NCBI GenBank assembly: GCA_021808205.1
Contig: JAKBCD010000010.1
Coordinates: 1 to 13,268, forward strand
DNA length: 13,268 bases
From: Pseudomonadota bacterium
GTDB taxonomy: Bacteria; Pseudomonadota; Alphaproteobacteria; Acetobacterales; Acetobacteraceae
Reading direction: 5' to 3'
Notes under the pieces: model-generated
Told to the model about the DNA's origin: nothing
The model's input: the letters and a program-made list of their open reading frames with translations, nothing else
The model's database searches: none
Position numbers and translations under genes: made by a program
Shown here: piece by piece, positions 1 to 8,426 of the stretch
How the letters are laid out: every line of letters starts with the position of its first letter
Position numbering within the stretch: position 1 is the first letter of the stretch

Positions 1-2085
1 GGCGAGCATTTCTTCCATGGTGCCGCGCAGGGCGGTTTGCGCCGCCACCTGGCGTTCGCGCAGCTTGGCCGCGCGATATTCGGTGATCTCGCGGGCGCGC
101 TGTTCGTTTTCCACCACCACGAAGGGTTCGCCAGCCGTGGGGGCACCGGAAAGGCCGAGGATTTCCACCGGCAAGGCGGGCGGAGCCTCCTTCACCGGTT
201 GGCCCTTGTCGTTCAGCATGGCGCGCACGCGGCCCCACTGGGCGCCTGCCACCACAATCTCGCCCTGATGCAGCGTACCTTTTTGCACCAGCACGGTGGC
301 CACCGGGCCGCGGCCCTTGTCCAACCGGCTTTCGATGATGGCGCCCTCGGCGGAGCGGTTCGGGTTGGCTGTAAGCTCCAGCACCTCGGCCTGCAGCAGG
401 ATGGCTTCTTCAAGCTTATCGAGATTGGTCTTCTTCAGGGCCGAAACCTCGACATCGATGGTGTCGCCGCCCATGCTTTCGGTCACGATCTCGTATTGCA
501 GCAATTCCTGGCGCACGCGGTTGGCATCTGCACCCGGCCGGTCGATCTTGTTGATCGCGACGATGATCGGCACATCCGCGGCCTTGGCGTGTTTGATCGC
601 CTCGATGGTCTGCGGCATCACGCCGTCATCGGCGGCGACAACCAGCACCACGATATCCGTGGAGGCCGCACCGCGCGCCCGCATGGCTGTGAAGGCCTCA
701 TGGCCAGGTGTATCGAGGAAGGTGATGGCCTGGCCGGAGGGCAGAACCACCTGATAGGCGCCGATATGCTGGGTGATACCACCGGCCTCGCCAGCCGCTA
801 CATCCGTATGGCGCAGCGCGTCCAGCAGGCTGGTCTTGCCGTGGTCGACATGGCCCATGATGGTCACCACAGGCGGGCGCGGCTGCAGCTCAGCATCTGT
901 GTCCAAGTCGCCTGTCAGGCCAATTTCAACGTCGGAGTCTGATACCCGGCGGGTCTTGTGGCCAAATTCGTTGACGATCAGCTCCGCCGTGTCGGCGTCG
1001 ATGGTTTGGGTAATGGTGGCCATCACGCCCATTTTCATCAAGGCGCGCACCACATCGCGGCCAGGGGCGGCCATGCGGTTGGCGAGCTCCTGCACGGTGA
1101 TGGTTTCGGGCAGAATCACTTCGCGCACCACTTTCAGGCCATCGGAGCGCAGCAGCTCAAGCTCGGCCTGGCGGCGTTCGCGCTCGCGTTGGCGGCGCAC
1201 GGAGGCGAGCGACCGGGTTTTCTCGTCCTCGCCCTCAATGGCGGCCTGCACGTCGATACGGCCAGCGCGGCGGTTGCCGTCGCCCATTTTCTTGGCCGGA
1301 GCCACCGGCATCCCGCGTCGGGGTGCAGGGGTGGCCGGGCGGCGGGGGCCGCGCGGAGCGTCCTCGTCGTCCTCACCAGCGGGGCGGCCGCCTGGCTTGA
1401 GCTGCAGCGTGGTACGAGGCGGGGCAACCGGGGTGCCGGGGCGCGCCGGTTGCGGGGGCGCAGTGCGAGCGCTAGCCGCAGGGCGGGCCGGCTGGGGTTG
1501 TGGTGCTGCCTCTGCGGCCTGCTTCTTAGGTTCTGCAGGCGGCGTCGTCTGGGTGGTTGGGTTTTCCGCCTCGGCCTTGGCGACAGCGGCGGCGGCGGCC
1601 TCCTCGATTTCGCGGCGGGCGGCCTCTTCGGTTTCGCGCCTGGCGTCGTCCTCAGCCTTGCGGCGGGCTTCCTCGGCGGCGGAGAGGATGGAGATTTTTT
1701 CTTGCTCGTGGCGCTCGGCCTCACGCACGGCGGCGGCGGCCAGCACGCGTTGGCGGTTGGCCAGCTCGGCGGCGGTTAGGGCGCGTTGCGCGCCACCAGC
1801 CCCCTGACGGGGGCGTTGCCCCGAAGGTGCCGGGCTGGGTGTTGCCGGGCGCTCCGGTTGCGGGCGCAGGGTTAGGGTGGCGGCGGGGGCAGGTGCACCG
1901 GCGGCAGGGGCGTGTGCCACGCCGCCGCGCTTCTTGCGGACCTCAACCTGCACAACCTTGGAACGGCCATGCGAGAAGCTCTGCCGCACGGACCCGGCGT
2001 CAACCGTATGCCCGGCTTCCCCACGCGCGGCGGGGCGCAGCGAAAGCCTGCCCTTGGTTTCATTCTGGTCGTTGCCGTCACTCAT
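1..2085 (-). CDS. infB: Translation initiation factor IF-2, 3' end cut by window edge
   Basis: IF-2 is the GTPase that places initiator tRNA on the 30S subunit and promotes subunit joining. Reading from ATG at 2085-2083, 695 codons stay open to the window edge. Residues 1-55 form the N-terminal IF-2 block with an [10 protein letters not shown] stretch. Residues of about 55-300 are an Ala/Pro/Arg/Glu-rich linker, followed by an IF2_N-like segment before the G domain. GTPase motifs are clear: G1 GHVDHGKT at residues 411-418, G3 DTPGH at 458-462 and G4 NKID at 512-515. E. coli IF-2 is about 890 residues with G1 near residue 400, so the window likely ends in or just after domain II; the C-terminal fMet-tRNA-binding domains lie outside. 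It starts 61 nt after the ylxR stop, with a purine-rich GGATAAGG just before ATG, and is the last operon gene seen here. Identification is secure; the exact C-terminus is unseen. Confidence 0.97.
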   Translation of the reverse strand, partial: MSDGNDQNETKGRLSLRPAARGEAGHTVDAGSVRQSFSHGRSKVVQVEVRKKRGGVAHAPAAGAPAPAATLTLRPQPERPATPSPAPSGQRPRQGAGGAQRALTAAELANRQRVLAAAAVREAERHEQEKISILSAAEEARRKAEDDARRETEEAARREIEEAAAAAVAKAEAENPTTQTTPPAEPKKQAAEAAPQPQPARPAASARTAPPQPARPGTPVAPPRTTLQLKPGGRPAGEDDEDAPRGPRRPATPAPRRGMPVAPAKKMGDGNRRAGRIDVQAAIEGEDEKTRSLASVRRQRERERRQAELELLRSDGLKVVREVILPETITVQELANRMAAPGRDVVRALMKMGVMATITQTIDADTAELIVNEFGHKTRRVSDSDVEIGLTGDLDTDAELQPRPPVVTIMGHVDHGKTSLLDALRHTDVAAGEAGGITQHIGAYQVVLPSGQAITFLDTPGHEAFTAMRARGAASTDIVVLVVAADDGVMPQTIEAIKHAKAADVPIIVAINKIDRPGADANRVRQELLQYEIVTESMGGDTIDVEVSALKKTNLDKLEEAILLQAEVLELTANPNRSAEGAIIESRLDKGRGPVATVLVQKGTLHQGEIVVAGAQWGRVRAMLNDKGQPVKEAPPALPVEILGLSGAPTAGEPFVVVENEQRAREITEYRAAKLRERQVAAQTALRGTMEEMLA

Positions 2086-2146
2086 GCCTTATCCGGTCCA
2101 ATCTTCACGTCGCGGCCGGATGTTACCCCGGCCTAGTTTGCTGGGC

Positions 2147-2782
2147 TTACTGCCCGCTTACGCTTTCCTTCGCAACACCTAGCAGGCGCCGCGCCTCGAT
2201 TTCGATCATCTGCGCCAGTCGCCCGGTGGCAATAACCACATGCACCGTATGCTCCCGCCCGAACACCTTGCCCAGCGCGGCGGCGGAAAGCACTGCCACG
2301 CAAGGCACCGTCCGGCCGCCCGTGAACCGGGCGCGCTCATCCGCACTGCCATCGGCGGCCTGGACGATAAGCCCCACCTTGCCCGTTTGCAGCCATTCCC
2401 GGGCCTTTTCGAAGCCGGAAATCGCCGCACCGCTCCTGCGCGCCAAGCCCAGCAGATCGCTAACCCGCCGCGCCAATGCGGTTCCCACCTGGGCGTGCAA
2501 ATCTTCAGGCAATTTCAACTTCGTCCGGGCAGCGCGCGCAAACACCCCACGCCGGACCGCCAAATCTAGCACATCGGCTTGCGCGCTCAACCACATTCCG
2601 CGTCCGGGCAGGGTTGCGCTGGCGTCGAAAATCAGCTCCCCATCCGGTGCGGCGACAAAACGCAGCATTTCCTCGCGCCGCCCCTGCCCACGAGTGACCA
2701 GACAGCGCCGGAGCGGGCCGTGCTCTGGCTCCTCCGGCAAGGTGTCGTCTGGCGCTGTGCCGGGTTCAGGCAGCGTTGCCAT
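2147..2782 (-). CDS. ylxR: YlxR (DUF448) RNA-binding protein fused to an L7Ae-like domain
   Basis: This 211-residue protein is predicted to be a cytoplasmic RNA-binding protein. Residues 20-95 match the YlxR/DUF448 fold: R26-C27-LVT-R31 corresponds to the family's RxCxxTR motif, and GRGMWL at 60-65 to its GRGAY-type turn. Residues of about 100-205 look like a ribosomal protein L7Ae/YlxQ-like domain, with [14 protein letters not shown] near 110-123 and a [11 protein letters not shown] strand near 136. Many Gram-positive bacteria encode these as separate neighbours ylxR and ylxQ; the fused form between nusA and infB is usual in alphaproteobacteria. The start overlaps the nusA end by 17 nt, suggesting translational coupling. 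GGGGAGG directly abuts the ATG, so a slightly later start is possible. In other bacteria YlxR has been linked to gene regulation and to RNase P; its role here is inferred only from family and context. Confidence 0.9.
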   Translation of the reverse strand: MATLPEPGTAPDDTLPEEPEHGPLRRCLVTRGQGRREEMLRFVAAPDGELIFDASATLPGRGMWLSAQADVLDLAVRRGVFARAARTKLKLPEDLHAQVGTALARRVSDLLGLARRSGAAISGFEKAREWLQTGKVGLIVQAADGSADERARFTGGRTVPCVAVLSAAALGKVFGREHTVHVVIATGRLAQMIEIEARRLLGVAKESVSGQ

Positions 2783-4283
2783 CCTCCCCTTCGAACCAAT
2801 GGGCGCGGGCGGCCATGATGATCTCGTTCGCCTGCTCCTCGTTGATTACGTCCTCACCCAGAATCTCCACCAGCTCGTCGCCGGCCAGGTCGGCTAGGTC
2901 GTCCAGCGTTTTCACGCCCTTCTCGCCCAATGTGATCAGATCCTTGGCGGAGAAGGTTTCGATGGCGGCGATATCGTCCGCTACCCCCAGCGCCACGCGC
3001 TGCTCCTCCTGCTCGGCGGCCTGGCGTTCCAGGAACGTGGTCGCGCGGCGGGCGAGCTCGATGGCGACATTCTCGTCGAAGCCTTCGATGGTGGCGATCT
3101 CCTCCTGCGGAGTCGTCACGAGATCCTCGATACCCTCGAAACCCTCCTGCACCAAGAGGCCGGCGATGACATCGTCCACGTCCAGCGCCTCGACGAAGAG
3201 GCCGGTCTTGCGGCGGAACTCTTCCTGTCGGCGCTCAGATTCCTCGGCCTCCGTGAGGATGTCGATATCCCAGCGGGTGAGCTGCGAAGCGAGGCGCACA
3301 TTCTGGCCGCGCCGGCCGATGGCGAGTGAGAGCTGGCTATCCGGCACCACGACTTCAACGCGGCCGGCATCTTCATCCATCACCACCTTGGAAACCTCGG
3401 CGGGCGCCAGCGCGTTCACCACAAAGGTGGCGACGTTGGGGGACCAGGGGATGATGTCGATCTTCTCGCCCTGCAGCTCGGCCACCACCGCCTGTACGCG
3501 CGAACCGCGCATACCCACGCAGGCGCCCACCGGGTCGATGGAGGCGTCACGCGAGATCACGGCCATCTTGGCGCGCGAGCCGGGATCGCGGGAGACCGCC
3601 TTGATCTCGATGATACCGTCGTAAATTTCAGGCACTTCCTGCGCGAATAGCTTCGCCAGGAAGCCCGGATGGCTGCGCGAGAGGAAAATCTGCGGGCCAC
3701 GCGGTTCCTCACGCACATCGTAGATATAGGCCCTTACGCGGTCGCCGTTCTTCAGGTTTTCGCGGGGGATGCATTCATCGCGGCGCAGCAGCGCCTCGGC
3801 CCGGCCGAGATCGACCATGAGGTTGCCGTACTCGGTGCGCTTGACGACACCGTTGATGATCTCGCCCACGCGGTCCTTGAACTCGTTGAACTGCTTGGAA
3901 CGCTCATATTCGCGCACGCGCTGCACGATCACCTGCTTGGCGGTCTGTGCGGCGATCCGGCCGAAATCGATCGGCGGCAGCGGGTCTACCAGAAAGTCTC
4001 CCACCTCTTTCTCGGGCGCGAATTTCTTGGCGATATGAACGGGGATCTGGGTTTCCTCGTTTTCCACAGTCTCTACGATCTCAGTCCACCGCGAAAGGCG
4101 AACATCGCCGGTCTTGCGGTCGATGACGGCGCGGATATCTTTTTCGTGCCCATATTTGGCGCGTCCGGCTTTCTGGATGGCCTGTTCCATCGCTTCCAGC
4201 ACGTCATCGCGTTCGATCTGTTTTTCGCGGGCCACGGCATCTGCGACGAGCAGCAATTCCGGGCGGTTGACGGAGGTGTCCAT
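2766..4283 (-). CDS. nusA: Transcription termination/antitermination factor NusA
   Basis: NusA binds RNA polymerase and nascent RNA, modulating pausing, intrinsic and Rho-dependent termination, and rRNA antitermination. The 505-residue product has the full alphaproteobacterial plan. Residues 1-130 are the RNA-polymerase-binding N-domain. S1 spans about 139-203. KH1 contains GMRGSR (257-262) and KH2 contains GRRGQN (323-328). Two C-terminal helix-hairpin-helix/acidic repeats follow (about 366-420 and 440-495), as in E. coli rather than the shorter Gram-positive form. The start is ATG at 4283-4281. An AGAGGA Shine-Dalgarno sequence overlaps the rimP TAG stop, eight nucleotides separate the two genes, and co-translation is likely. 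The 3' end overlaps ylxR by 17 nt. No key residue appears to be missing. Confidence 0.98.
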   Translation of the reverse strand: MDTSVNRPELLLVADAVAREKQIERDDVLEAMEQAIQKAGRAKYGHEKDIRAVIDRKTGDVRLSRWTEIVETVENEETQIPVHIAKKFAPEKEVGDFLVDPLPPIDFGRIAAQTAKQVIVQRVREYERSKQFNEFKDRVGEIINGVVKRTEYGNLMVDLGRAEALLRRDECIPRENLKNGDRVRAYIYDVREEPRGPQIFLSRSHPGFLAKLFAQEVPEIYDGIIEIKAVSRDPGSRAKMAVISRDASIDPVGACVGMRGSRVQAVVAELQGEKIDIIPWSPNVATFVVNALAPAEVSKVVMDEDAGRVEVVVPDSQLSLAIGRRGQNVRLASQLTRWDIDILTEAEESERRQEEFRRKTGLFVEALDVDDVIAGLLVQEGFEGIEDLVTTPQEEIATIEGFDENVAIELARRATTFLERQAAEQEEQRVALGVADDIAAIETFSAKDLITLGEKGVKTLDDLADLAGDELVEILGEDVINEEQANEIIMAARAHWFEGEDGNAA

Positions 4284-4291
4284 GCGATCCT

Positions 4292-4816
4292 CTAGTTTGT
4301 CACTTTGGGTTGGGTGGTAAAGGCAATCAGTGCGTCGGTCAGCAAGAGTTTGGCTTTCTTGATCTCAGCGCGGGAAAGTTCAACGGTCTCGCCAGTTTCA
4401 AGCTGTAGTTTTGCCGTCTCGGCATCCGCGCCGACCAGCTTGCCGGTATAGCGTTTGCGGTTCGCCGCATCCGGGAAATTCAGCTCGATGCGTGCCTCAA
4501 ACCCGGCATAGGCGTTAAAATCCTTGGTGCGGGTCAGCGGCCGGTCGATGCCTGCTGAGGAAACCTCCAGCGTCCAGTGGCTGTCGATCGGGTCTTCCAC
4601 GTCCAGTACGGCGGAAAGCAGGCGGGAGATTTTCTCGCAATCCTCCACCGTGAAGCCAGTACCATCGGCGCGGTCGGCCATGATCTGCACGGTGGGGGTT
4701 TCGGTGCCCATCACCTGCACGCGCACCAGCTCATAGCCCTGGGCTTCCAGCGGCTCGACGATCATGTCGGCAATGCGGCCCTCAAGGCCGGTATGGGTCG
4801 GGCGGTTCTCAGACAA
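4292..4816 (-). CDS. rimP: Ribosome maturation factor RimP
   Basis: RimP assists assembly of the 30S subunit. The 174-residue product shows the two-domain family plan: an alpha/beta N-domain (about residues 9-95) with the strongly conserved LEVSSAGIDRPL block at 83-94, and an SH3-like C-domain (about 96-165). First gene of the rimP-nusA-ylxR-infB cluster. The start chosen is TTG at 4816-4814, because the family normally begins just before the GLEGRI-type helix and the next in-frame ATG (codon 18) would remove that helix. An in-frame TAA lies at 4849-4847. No convincing Shine-Dalgarno sequence precedes the TTG, only a GGA about 10 nt upstream. The sequence between that TAA and TTG holds an intrinsic-terminator U-tract, so initiation here may be weak or regulated. 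Confidence 0.95.
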   Translation of the reverse strand: MSENRPTHTGLEGRIADMIVEPLEAQGYELVRVQVMGTETPTVQIMADRADGTGFTVEDCEKISRLLSAVLDVEDPIDSHWTLEVSSAGIDRPLTRTKDFNAYAGFEARIELNFPDAANRKRYTGKLVGADAETAKLQLETGETVELSRAEIKKAKLLLTDALIAFTTQPKVTN

Positions 4817-4831
4817 CAGTAAAAATCCAAT

Positions 4832-4857
4832 AAAAAAGGCGGCCGGTTAGGGCCACC
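4832..4857 (-). terminator. Intrinsic terminator in the rimP leader (attenuator or end of GSCFA transcript)
   Basis: On the minus strand a GGTGGCC / GGCCGCC stem (7 bp with one G-U pair; arms 4857-4851 and 4844-4838) with loop CTAACC is followed by six T residues (4837-4832). This is a good Rho-independent terminator, ending only 15 nt before the rimP TTG. There is no room for a normal promoter between it and rimP, so transcription of the operon probably has to pass through it. It could terminate the upstream GSCFA transcript, attenuate the rimP-nusA-infB operon, or do both. Confidence 0.65.
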
Positions 4858-4885
4858 CTGTGAAACAGCGGGTTTTGTTGGGGCT

Positions 4886-4914
4886 TATGTACGCCCGGGG
4901 GGGGGAAAGGGCAA
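4886..4914 (-). promoter_or_regulatory. Candidate sigma-70-type promoter for the rimP-nusA-infB operon
   Basis: On the minus strand TTGCCC (4914-4909) and TACATA (4891-4886) are separated by exactly 17 nt. The -35 matches TTGACA at 4 of 6 positions; the -10 is weak. The spacer holds a run of nine C on this strand. Predicted transcription would begin near 4880, giving a leader of about 65 nt that includes the terminator at 4857-4832. This is a pattern match only. Confidence 0.3.
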
Positions 4915-4923
4915 GGGGATATT

Positions 4924-4983
4924 TAGAGCGCGATGACTTTAGGTTCGCTCACTTTACGAGCGAGCTAAAATCATCCGGCTCTA
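4924..4983. repeat. Imperfect 60-bp palindrome, likely a dispersed intergenic repeat
   Basis: The arms begin TAGAGC and end GCTCTA. The left arm (27 nt) and the reverse complement of the right arm (26 nt) agree at most positions around a short central loop near ACTTTAC. The pattern TAGAGC...GATGA.TTTAG resembles the short palindromic intergenic repeats scattered through many alphaproteobacterial genomes. Its right end forms the TAG stop codon of the GSCFA-family gene. As RNA it would fold into a long hairpin that could stabilise that gene's 3' end. Only one copy is in this window, so the repeat status is inferred. Confidence 0.6.
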
Positions 4984-6057
4984 GGTGGAGGCGTGGCCGG
5001 GGTCCAAGATCATCTCATCGCAATGCACCCGCATCGCATCCTCCATGCGTGCCAGTCGGGCCTGGGTTTGGCTCTGTGCGGCGGCGGTGTCCAGAGGGGC
5101 GGGGTTGTCCGTGAAGCTGGCAGCGAAGCTGCGCATCACGTGGTCCACACCGGCCGCTGTCACGCTGCGCTTGTCTTCCGCGTAATAATGCGGCGTGAAC
5201 GGGCTGGTGATGATCTCATAGGCAGGGAAATATGCCACGCTTTCGCGTTGGCTGGCCGCCATCTCGGACGCCACCCGCAACACGGATTTGGAATAGCTGG
5301 CGGCCGCCATCACATGTGTATCCTGCCTTGCCGTGGCCACCAGCGGCACAGGAGAAACGGTGAGGATAAACCGGCAAACCGGATTGCGCCGCCGGATCGT
5401 GTCGATGAACTGCACGAGGTCGGAGGTGATTTCCTCTATAGTGAAATTATGAAATTCATGCCGTGCCGGGTCGAACGCCCCACCCGCCACGCCGGGGCAG
5501 AGCGGAAACACCGCGCCATCCGTCCGCGCACGCCAGCTTTCCGTGAGGCCGAGGGTGAAGATGAACACATCCATTGCCTCAAACGCCCTGCGCACGGCGG
5601 CGAAATGCCGGGTGCGGTCGGCTTCATATTCTTGGGCGGTCAGAAAGCCGCGCGGCTGGATGCGCGGTCGAAACGGATCGATCAGCCGGCCATCGGCCTC
5701 GTCCCAACAATCCTCCTGCGGCTGGAACGCACCATAGGCGCGATACCAAAGCTGCAGCAGCTGGCGGGCGGTATAGAGATTGCCGTAGCGTGCGGAGAAC
5801 AGCTCATAGCCATACGCGGTCGTCAGCTCTGCGGGGAGCATCGGGTGGGCTGGTTCGGTGATCAGATAGGTCAGGCCCATGCCGGGCAGCCTTGGGCCGA
5901 TATTCTGGGCGAAACAGCTGCCGGCGGTGACGATCTTGTCTTGACCGGAGAGTTTGAAGGGGGCGAGCAGGGCAGGGTTGATGTCGTGCGGGGCGCATCC
6001 CGCCACGCTGCGGCTCCAGAACGCCTCAGGCGGGAGGTCTTGGTATGGATGGGTCAT
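4981..6057 (-). CDS. GSCFA-domain protein (SGNH-like hydrolase/acyltransferase family)
   Basis: The 358-residue product carries the family-defining motif as TAGSCFAQNIG, with G46-S47-C48-F49-A50. Further family-like blocks are FTLGLTESW (167-175), LTVSPVPL (232-239), YSKSVLR (255-261) and a late SVTAAGVDHVM segment (298-308). GSCFA proteins (PF08885) are related to SGNH/GDSL esterases and are suspected to act on acyl or acetyl groups of glycans, but to my knowledge no substrate is established. No signal peptide or membrane segment is evident, so a cytoplasmic location is likely. The ATG overlaps the TGA of the upstream SGNH-like gene as ATGA, indicating coupled translation. The TAG stop is formed by the end of a palindromic repeat, so the last residues may have been changed by repeat insertion. 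Family assignment is firm; function is open. Confidence 0.9.
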   Translation of the reverse strand: MTHPYQDLPPEAFWSRSVAGCAPHDINPALLAPFKLSGQDKIVTAGSCFAQNIGPRLPGMGLTYLITEPAHPMLPAELTTAYGYELFSARYGNLYTARQLLQLWYRAYGAFQPQEDCWDEADGRLIDPFRPRIQPRGFLTAQEYEADRTRHFAAVRRAFEAMDVFIFTLGLTESWRARTDGAVFPLCPGVAGGAFDPARHEFHNFTIEEITSDLVQFIDTIRRRNPVCRFILTVSPVPLVATARQDTHVMAAASYSKSVLRVASEMAASQRESVAYFPAYEIITSPFTPHYYAEDKRSVTAAGVDHVMRSFAASFTDNPAPLDTAAAQSQTQARLARMEDAMRVHCDEMILDPGHAST

Positions 6058-6818
6058 GCGGCGAGCTCCAGCAGCGCCTTGAGAACGTGCCCGCCATAGA
6101 GGGCGTTGCCGTGTGTGGCGTCGGGGTGGCAGCCCGACGGATGCATCATTCCGGATTCATCGCGCATGACGGGTGGAGAGGGCAGGAAGGCGATGCCCAG
6201 CCGTGCACAGGCGGCGCGATAGAGCCCGCTATGCAGCCGCCAGAGCTTATAGCGTAGCAACGCGGGTGCCACGCCGAGTGCCGCGATGTCATCGGCAAAT
6301 GGCACAGGATGACGCCGTATATGCGCTTCGGGCAATGGTGGCGGTGATTCCATATGTACGACCCGGCCCGGCGCGCAACCCTGCAGCTGGGCCAATGCCG
6401 CCACATGCGGAGCGATCCGTCGGCTCAGCTCGTCTTCCAGCAAACCCGCCGGGAGCAACTGCGCGCCGTCGTCCAGAGGCAGATCCGGTGCCTCAGGCAG
6501 AACGAAGTCGAATGCCGGCCGGTGGGCCACCAGGCCGATCATAGAGTGGTCGTTGCCGCCCAATACGGAGACATAAACCTCTGCCTTGGCCTCCGCGATG
6601 GATTGTGCCACGGCTGCATGGAAGCGGCCATCGGGCTCGAAAAGCGGTTCATAACGACCAGATTCGAGCTGCAAAAAGATTGCCTTCATGCCGGCGCGCA
6701 TAAGCGGTGCGTGCGCGTAAGGCGAGGCGGGCGGGCCGCCTGCTTCCGTCTGGTTATGCCACGCATACCACAAAGCCGTTAGGTGGCTGCGGCCCATCAG
6801 GAAGAATGATTGCGCCAT
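6054..6818 (-). CDS. SGNH/GDSL-hydrolase-like protein paired with the GSCFA gene
   Basis: From ATG at 6818 this encodes 254 residues. An SGNH tetrad can be read: GRSH at 9-12 with S11 as candidate nucleophile, GGND at 87-90 with N89 in the oxyanion position, and HPDATHGN at 231-238 giving a D233-x-x-H236 pair. This supports an esterase or acyltransferase-type enzyme, probably cytoplasmic since no signal peptide is seen. An upstream ATG at 6872 is rejected as the start because it lies directly after the U-tract of the glnA terminator, and because the SGNH first strand begins right after MAQSFFLM. The stop overlaps the GSCFA start by four bases (ATGA), so the two proteins are probably made together and may share a pathway. 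I do not recognise a named orthologue; the substrate is unknown. Confidence 0.78.
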   Translation of the reverse strand: MAQSFFLMGRSHLTALWYAWHNQTEAGGPPASPYAHAPLMRAGMKAIFLQLESGRYEPLFEPDGRFHAAVAQSIAEAKAEVYVSVLGGNDHSMIGLVAHRPAFDFVLPEAPDLPLDDGAQLLPAGLLEDELSRRIAPHVAALAQLQGCAPGRVVHMESPPPLPEAHIRRHPVPFADDIAALGVAPALLRYKLWRLHSGLYRAACARLGIAFLPSPPVMRDESGMMHPSGCHPDATHGNALYGGHVLKALLELAA

Positions 6819-6872
6819 GGTATCTGTGTAGCAGAGGACGCGCGGCGTGCCATCTGGCAGCTGCGCCCGCAT

Positions 6873-6900
6873 AAAAAACGGCGTCCGAAGACGCCGTTTT
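6873..6900 (-). terminator. Intrinsic terminator of the glnB-glnA unit
   Basis: Downstream of the glnA stop, the minus strand carries a perfect stem of AACGGCGTC / GACGCCGTT around a TTCG tetraloop, followed by a T-tract (6878-6873). Flanking A and T runs extend pairing to 11 bp (6875-6900) and would let it work in the opposite direction too. It separates glnA from the SGNH-like gene, whose ATG follows about 55 nt later. Confidence 0.92.
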
Positions 6901-6918
6901 CGTGGGATGAACCGCTGA

Positions 6919-8349
6919 TCAGGCGGAGTAGTACATCTCGAATTCCACCGGGTGCGGGGTGTGTTCGAACTTGTACACTTCCTTCCATTTCAGCTCGATA
7001 TAGCTCTCGATCTGCTCCTTGGAGAACACATCGCCCGCGAGCAGGAACTCGTGGTCGGCTTCCAGTGCGCCGATGGCTTCGCGCAAGCTGCCGCACACGG
7101 TCGGGATGTCTTTCAGCTCTTCCGGCGGCAGGTCGTACAGATCCTTGTCCATCGGGTCGCCGGGGTGGATCTTGTTCTTGATGCCGTCGAGTGCCGCCAT
7201 CAGGATGGCAGAGAAGGACAGATACGGGTTGGCGGTGGGGTCCGGGAACCGCACTTCAACGCGCTTGGCCTTCGGGCTGGTGGTGTAGGGAATACGGCAG
7301 GAAGCGGAACGGTTGCGGGCGGAATAGGCCAGCAGCACCGGGGCCTCGAAGCCGGGGATCAGGCGCTTATAGCTGTTCGTCGAAGGGTTCGAGAACGCGT
7401 TGATCGCCTTGGCGTGCTTGATGATGCCGCCGATGGCATACAGGCAGGTCTCAGACAGATCCGCATAGCCATTGCCCGCGAAAAGCGGCTTGCCGGCCTT
7501 CCAGATGGAAAGATGCGTGTGCATCCCTGAGCCGTTATCGCCATAAATCGGCTTCGGCATGAAGGTTGCCGTTTTGCCGTAAGAATGCGCGACGTTATGG
7601 ACGCAGTATTTATAAATCTGCATCTGGTCGGCCATGGTGGTCAGCGTTGCGAACTTGGTGCCAAGCTCGTGCTGAGATTGCGCCACCTCATGGTGATGCT
7701 TCTCAATCGGCAGGCCCATCTCGCCCATGGCGGAGAGCATTTCGGCGCGCAGATCGCTTTCGCTATCCACCGGCGGAACCGGGAAATAGCCGCCCTTCAC
7801 CACCGGGCGGTGGCCCATATTGCCTTCCGGGTAGTCCTTCATGTTGGCGCCGGGGCCCTCGATGGAGTCTAGCTGGTAGGTGCCGAAATTGCCGCCAGTA
7901 CCGAACTTCACGGAGTCGAATACGAAGAACTCAGCTTCCGCGCCGATGAAGGCGGTGTCGCCCACGCCGGTGGACTTCAGGTAAGCTTCGGCCTTTTTGG
8001 CGGTGGAGCGCGGGTCGCGGGCATAGCCCTGGCCGGTCGCGGGCTCGATGATGTCGCAGAACAGGATCAGGCTCGGCTTGGCGGAGAAGGGGTCCAGCAC
8101 GGCGCTGTCCAGGTCCGGCTGCAGGATCATGTCGGACTCGTTAATGGCCTTCCAGCCGGCGATGGAGGAGCCGTCGAACATGAAGCCGTTGGTCAGGCTG
8201 TCCTCGTCTACCGTCGAGACATACTGGGCGGTGTGCTGCCACTTGCCCCTGGGATCGGTGAAGCGCAGATCGACATATTCAACCCCGTTCTCCTTGATTA
8301 AATTGAGAACTTTCGCGACGCCGTCGCCGCCCTCGGCCTTCTTAGCCAT
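6919..8349 (-). CDS. glnA: Glutamine synthetase type I (GSI-beta)
   Basis: GlnA makes glutamine from glutamate, ammonia and ATP in the cytoplasm as a dodecamer. The 476-residue product has the GSI landmarks: DGSS at 59-62, EAE at 138-140 (metal ligands), [10 protein letters not shown] at 272-281, and the C-terminal [10 protein letters not shown]. Tyr405 in [10 protein letters not shown] (codon 7137-7135) corresponds to the adenylylation tyrosine of E. coli (Tyr397), so activity is probably controlled by GlnE and, through PII, by nitrogen status. The N-terminus is a few residues longer than in E. coli ([10 protein letters not shown]). A GGGGAAAGAG Shine-Dalgarno sequence precedes the ATG. It lies 122 nt downstream of glnB on the same strand, the standard alphaproteobacterial glnBA order, and ends at a strong terminator. 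Confidence 0.98.
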   Translation of the reverse strand: MAKKAEGGDGVAKVLNLIKENGVEYVDLRFTDPRGKWQHTAQYVSTVDEDSLTNGFMFDGSSIAGWKAINESDMILQPDLDSAVLDPFSAKPSLILFCDIIEPATGQGYARDPRSTAKKAEAYLKSTGVGDTAFIGAEAEFFVFDSVKFGTGGNFGTYQLDSIEGPGANMKDYPEGNMGHRPVVKGGYFPVPPVDSESDLRAEMLSAMGEMGLPIEKHHHEVAQSQHELGTKFATLTTMADQMQIYKYCVHNVAHSYGKTATFMPKPIYGDNGSGMHTHLSIWKAGKPLFAGNGYADLSETCLYAIGGIIKHAKAINAFSNPSTNSYKRLIPGFEAPVLLAYSARNRSASCRIPYTTSPKAKRVEVRFPDPTANPYLSFSAILMAALDGIKNKIHPGDPMDKDLYDLPPEELKDIPTVCGSLREAIGALEADHEFLLAGDVFSKEQIESYIELKWKEVYKFEHTPHPVEFEMYYSA

Positions 8350-8426
8350 GCTCTTTCCCCGTTGTGTAAATGTTACCCGTTCAGGCCCGCGAAGCGCACC
8401 ATGCGCCCGCCTTTAAAACGCCCAGC

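Noticed and set aside
37..2897. Several long plus-strand reading frames opposite infB and ylxR (37-942, 773-1807, 1557-2897)
   Set aside because: They mirror infB, ylxR and the start of nusA, are rich in Arg/Ala/Ser/His low-complexity sequence and lack any recognisable domain; typical antisense frames in GC-rich genes.
4993..6099. 368-codon plus-strand frame opposite the GSCFA gene
   Set aside because: The minus-strand frame has clear GSCFA motifs and an ATGA junction with its partner; the opposite frame shows no family motif.
6819..6872. Upstream ATG (6872) as start of the SGNH-like gene
   Set aside because: It sits directly after the glnA terminator U-tract, so the mRNA leader would be the terminator itself, and the 18 added residues match nothing known.
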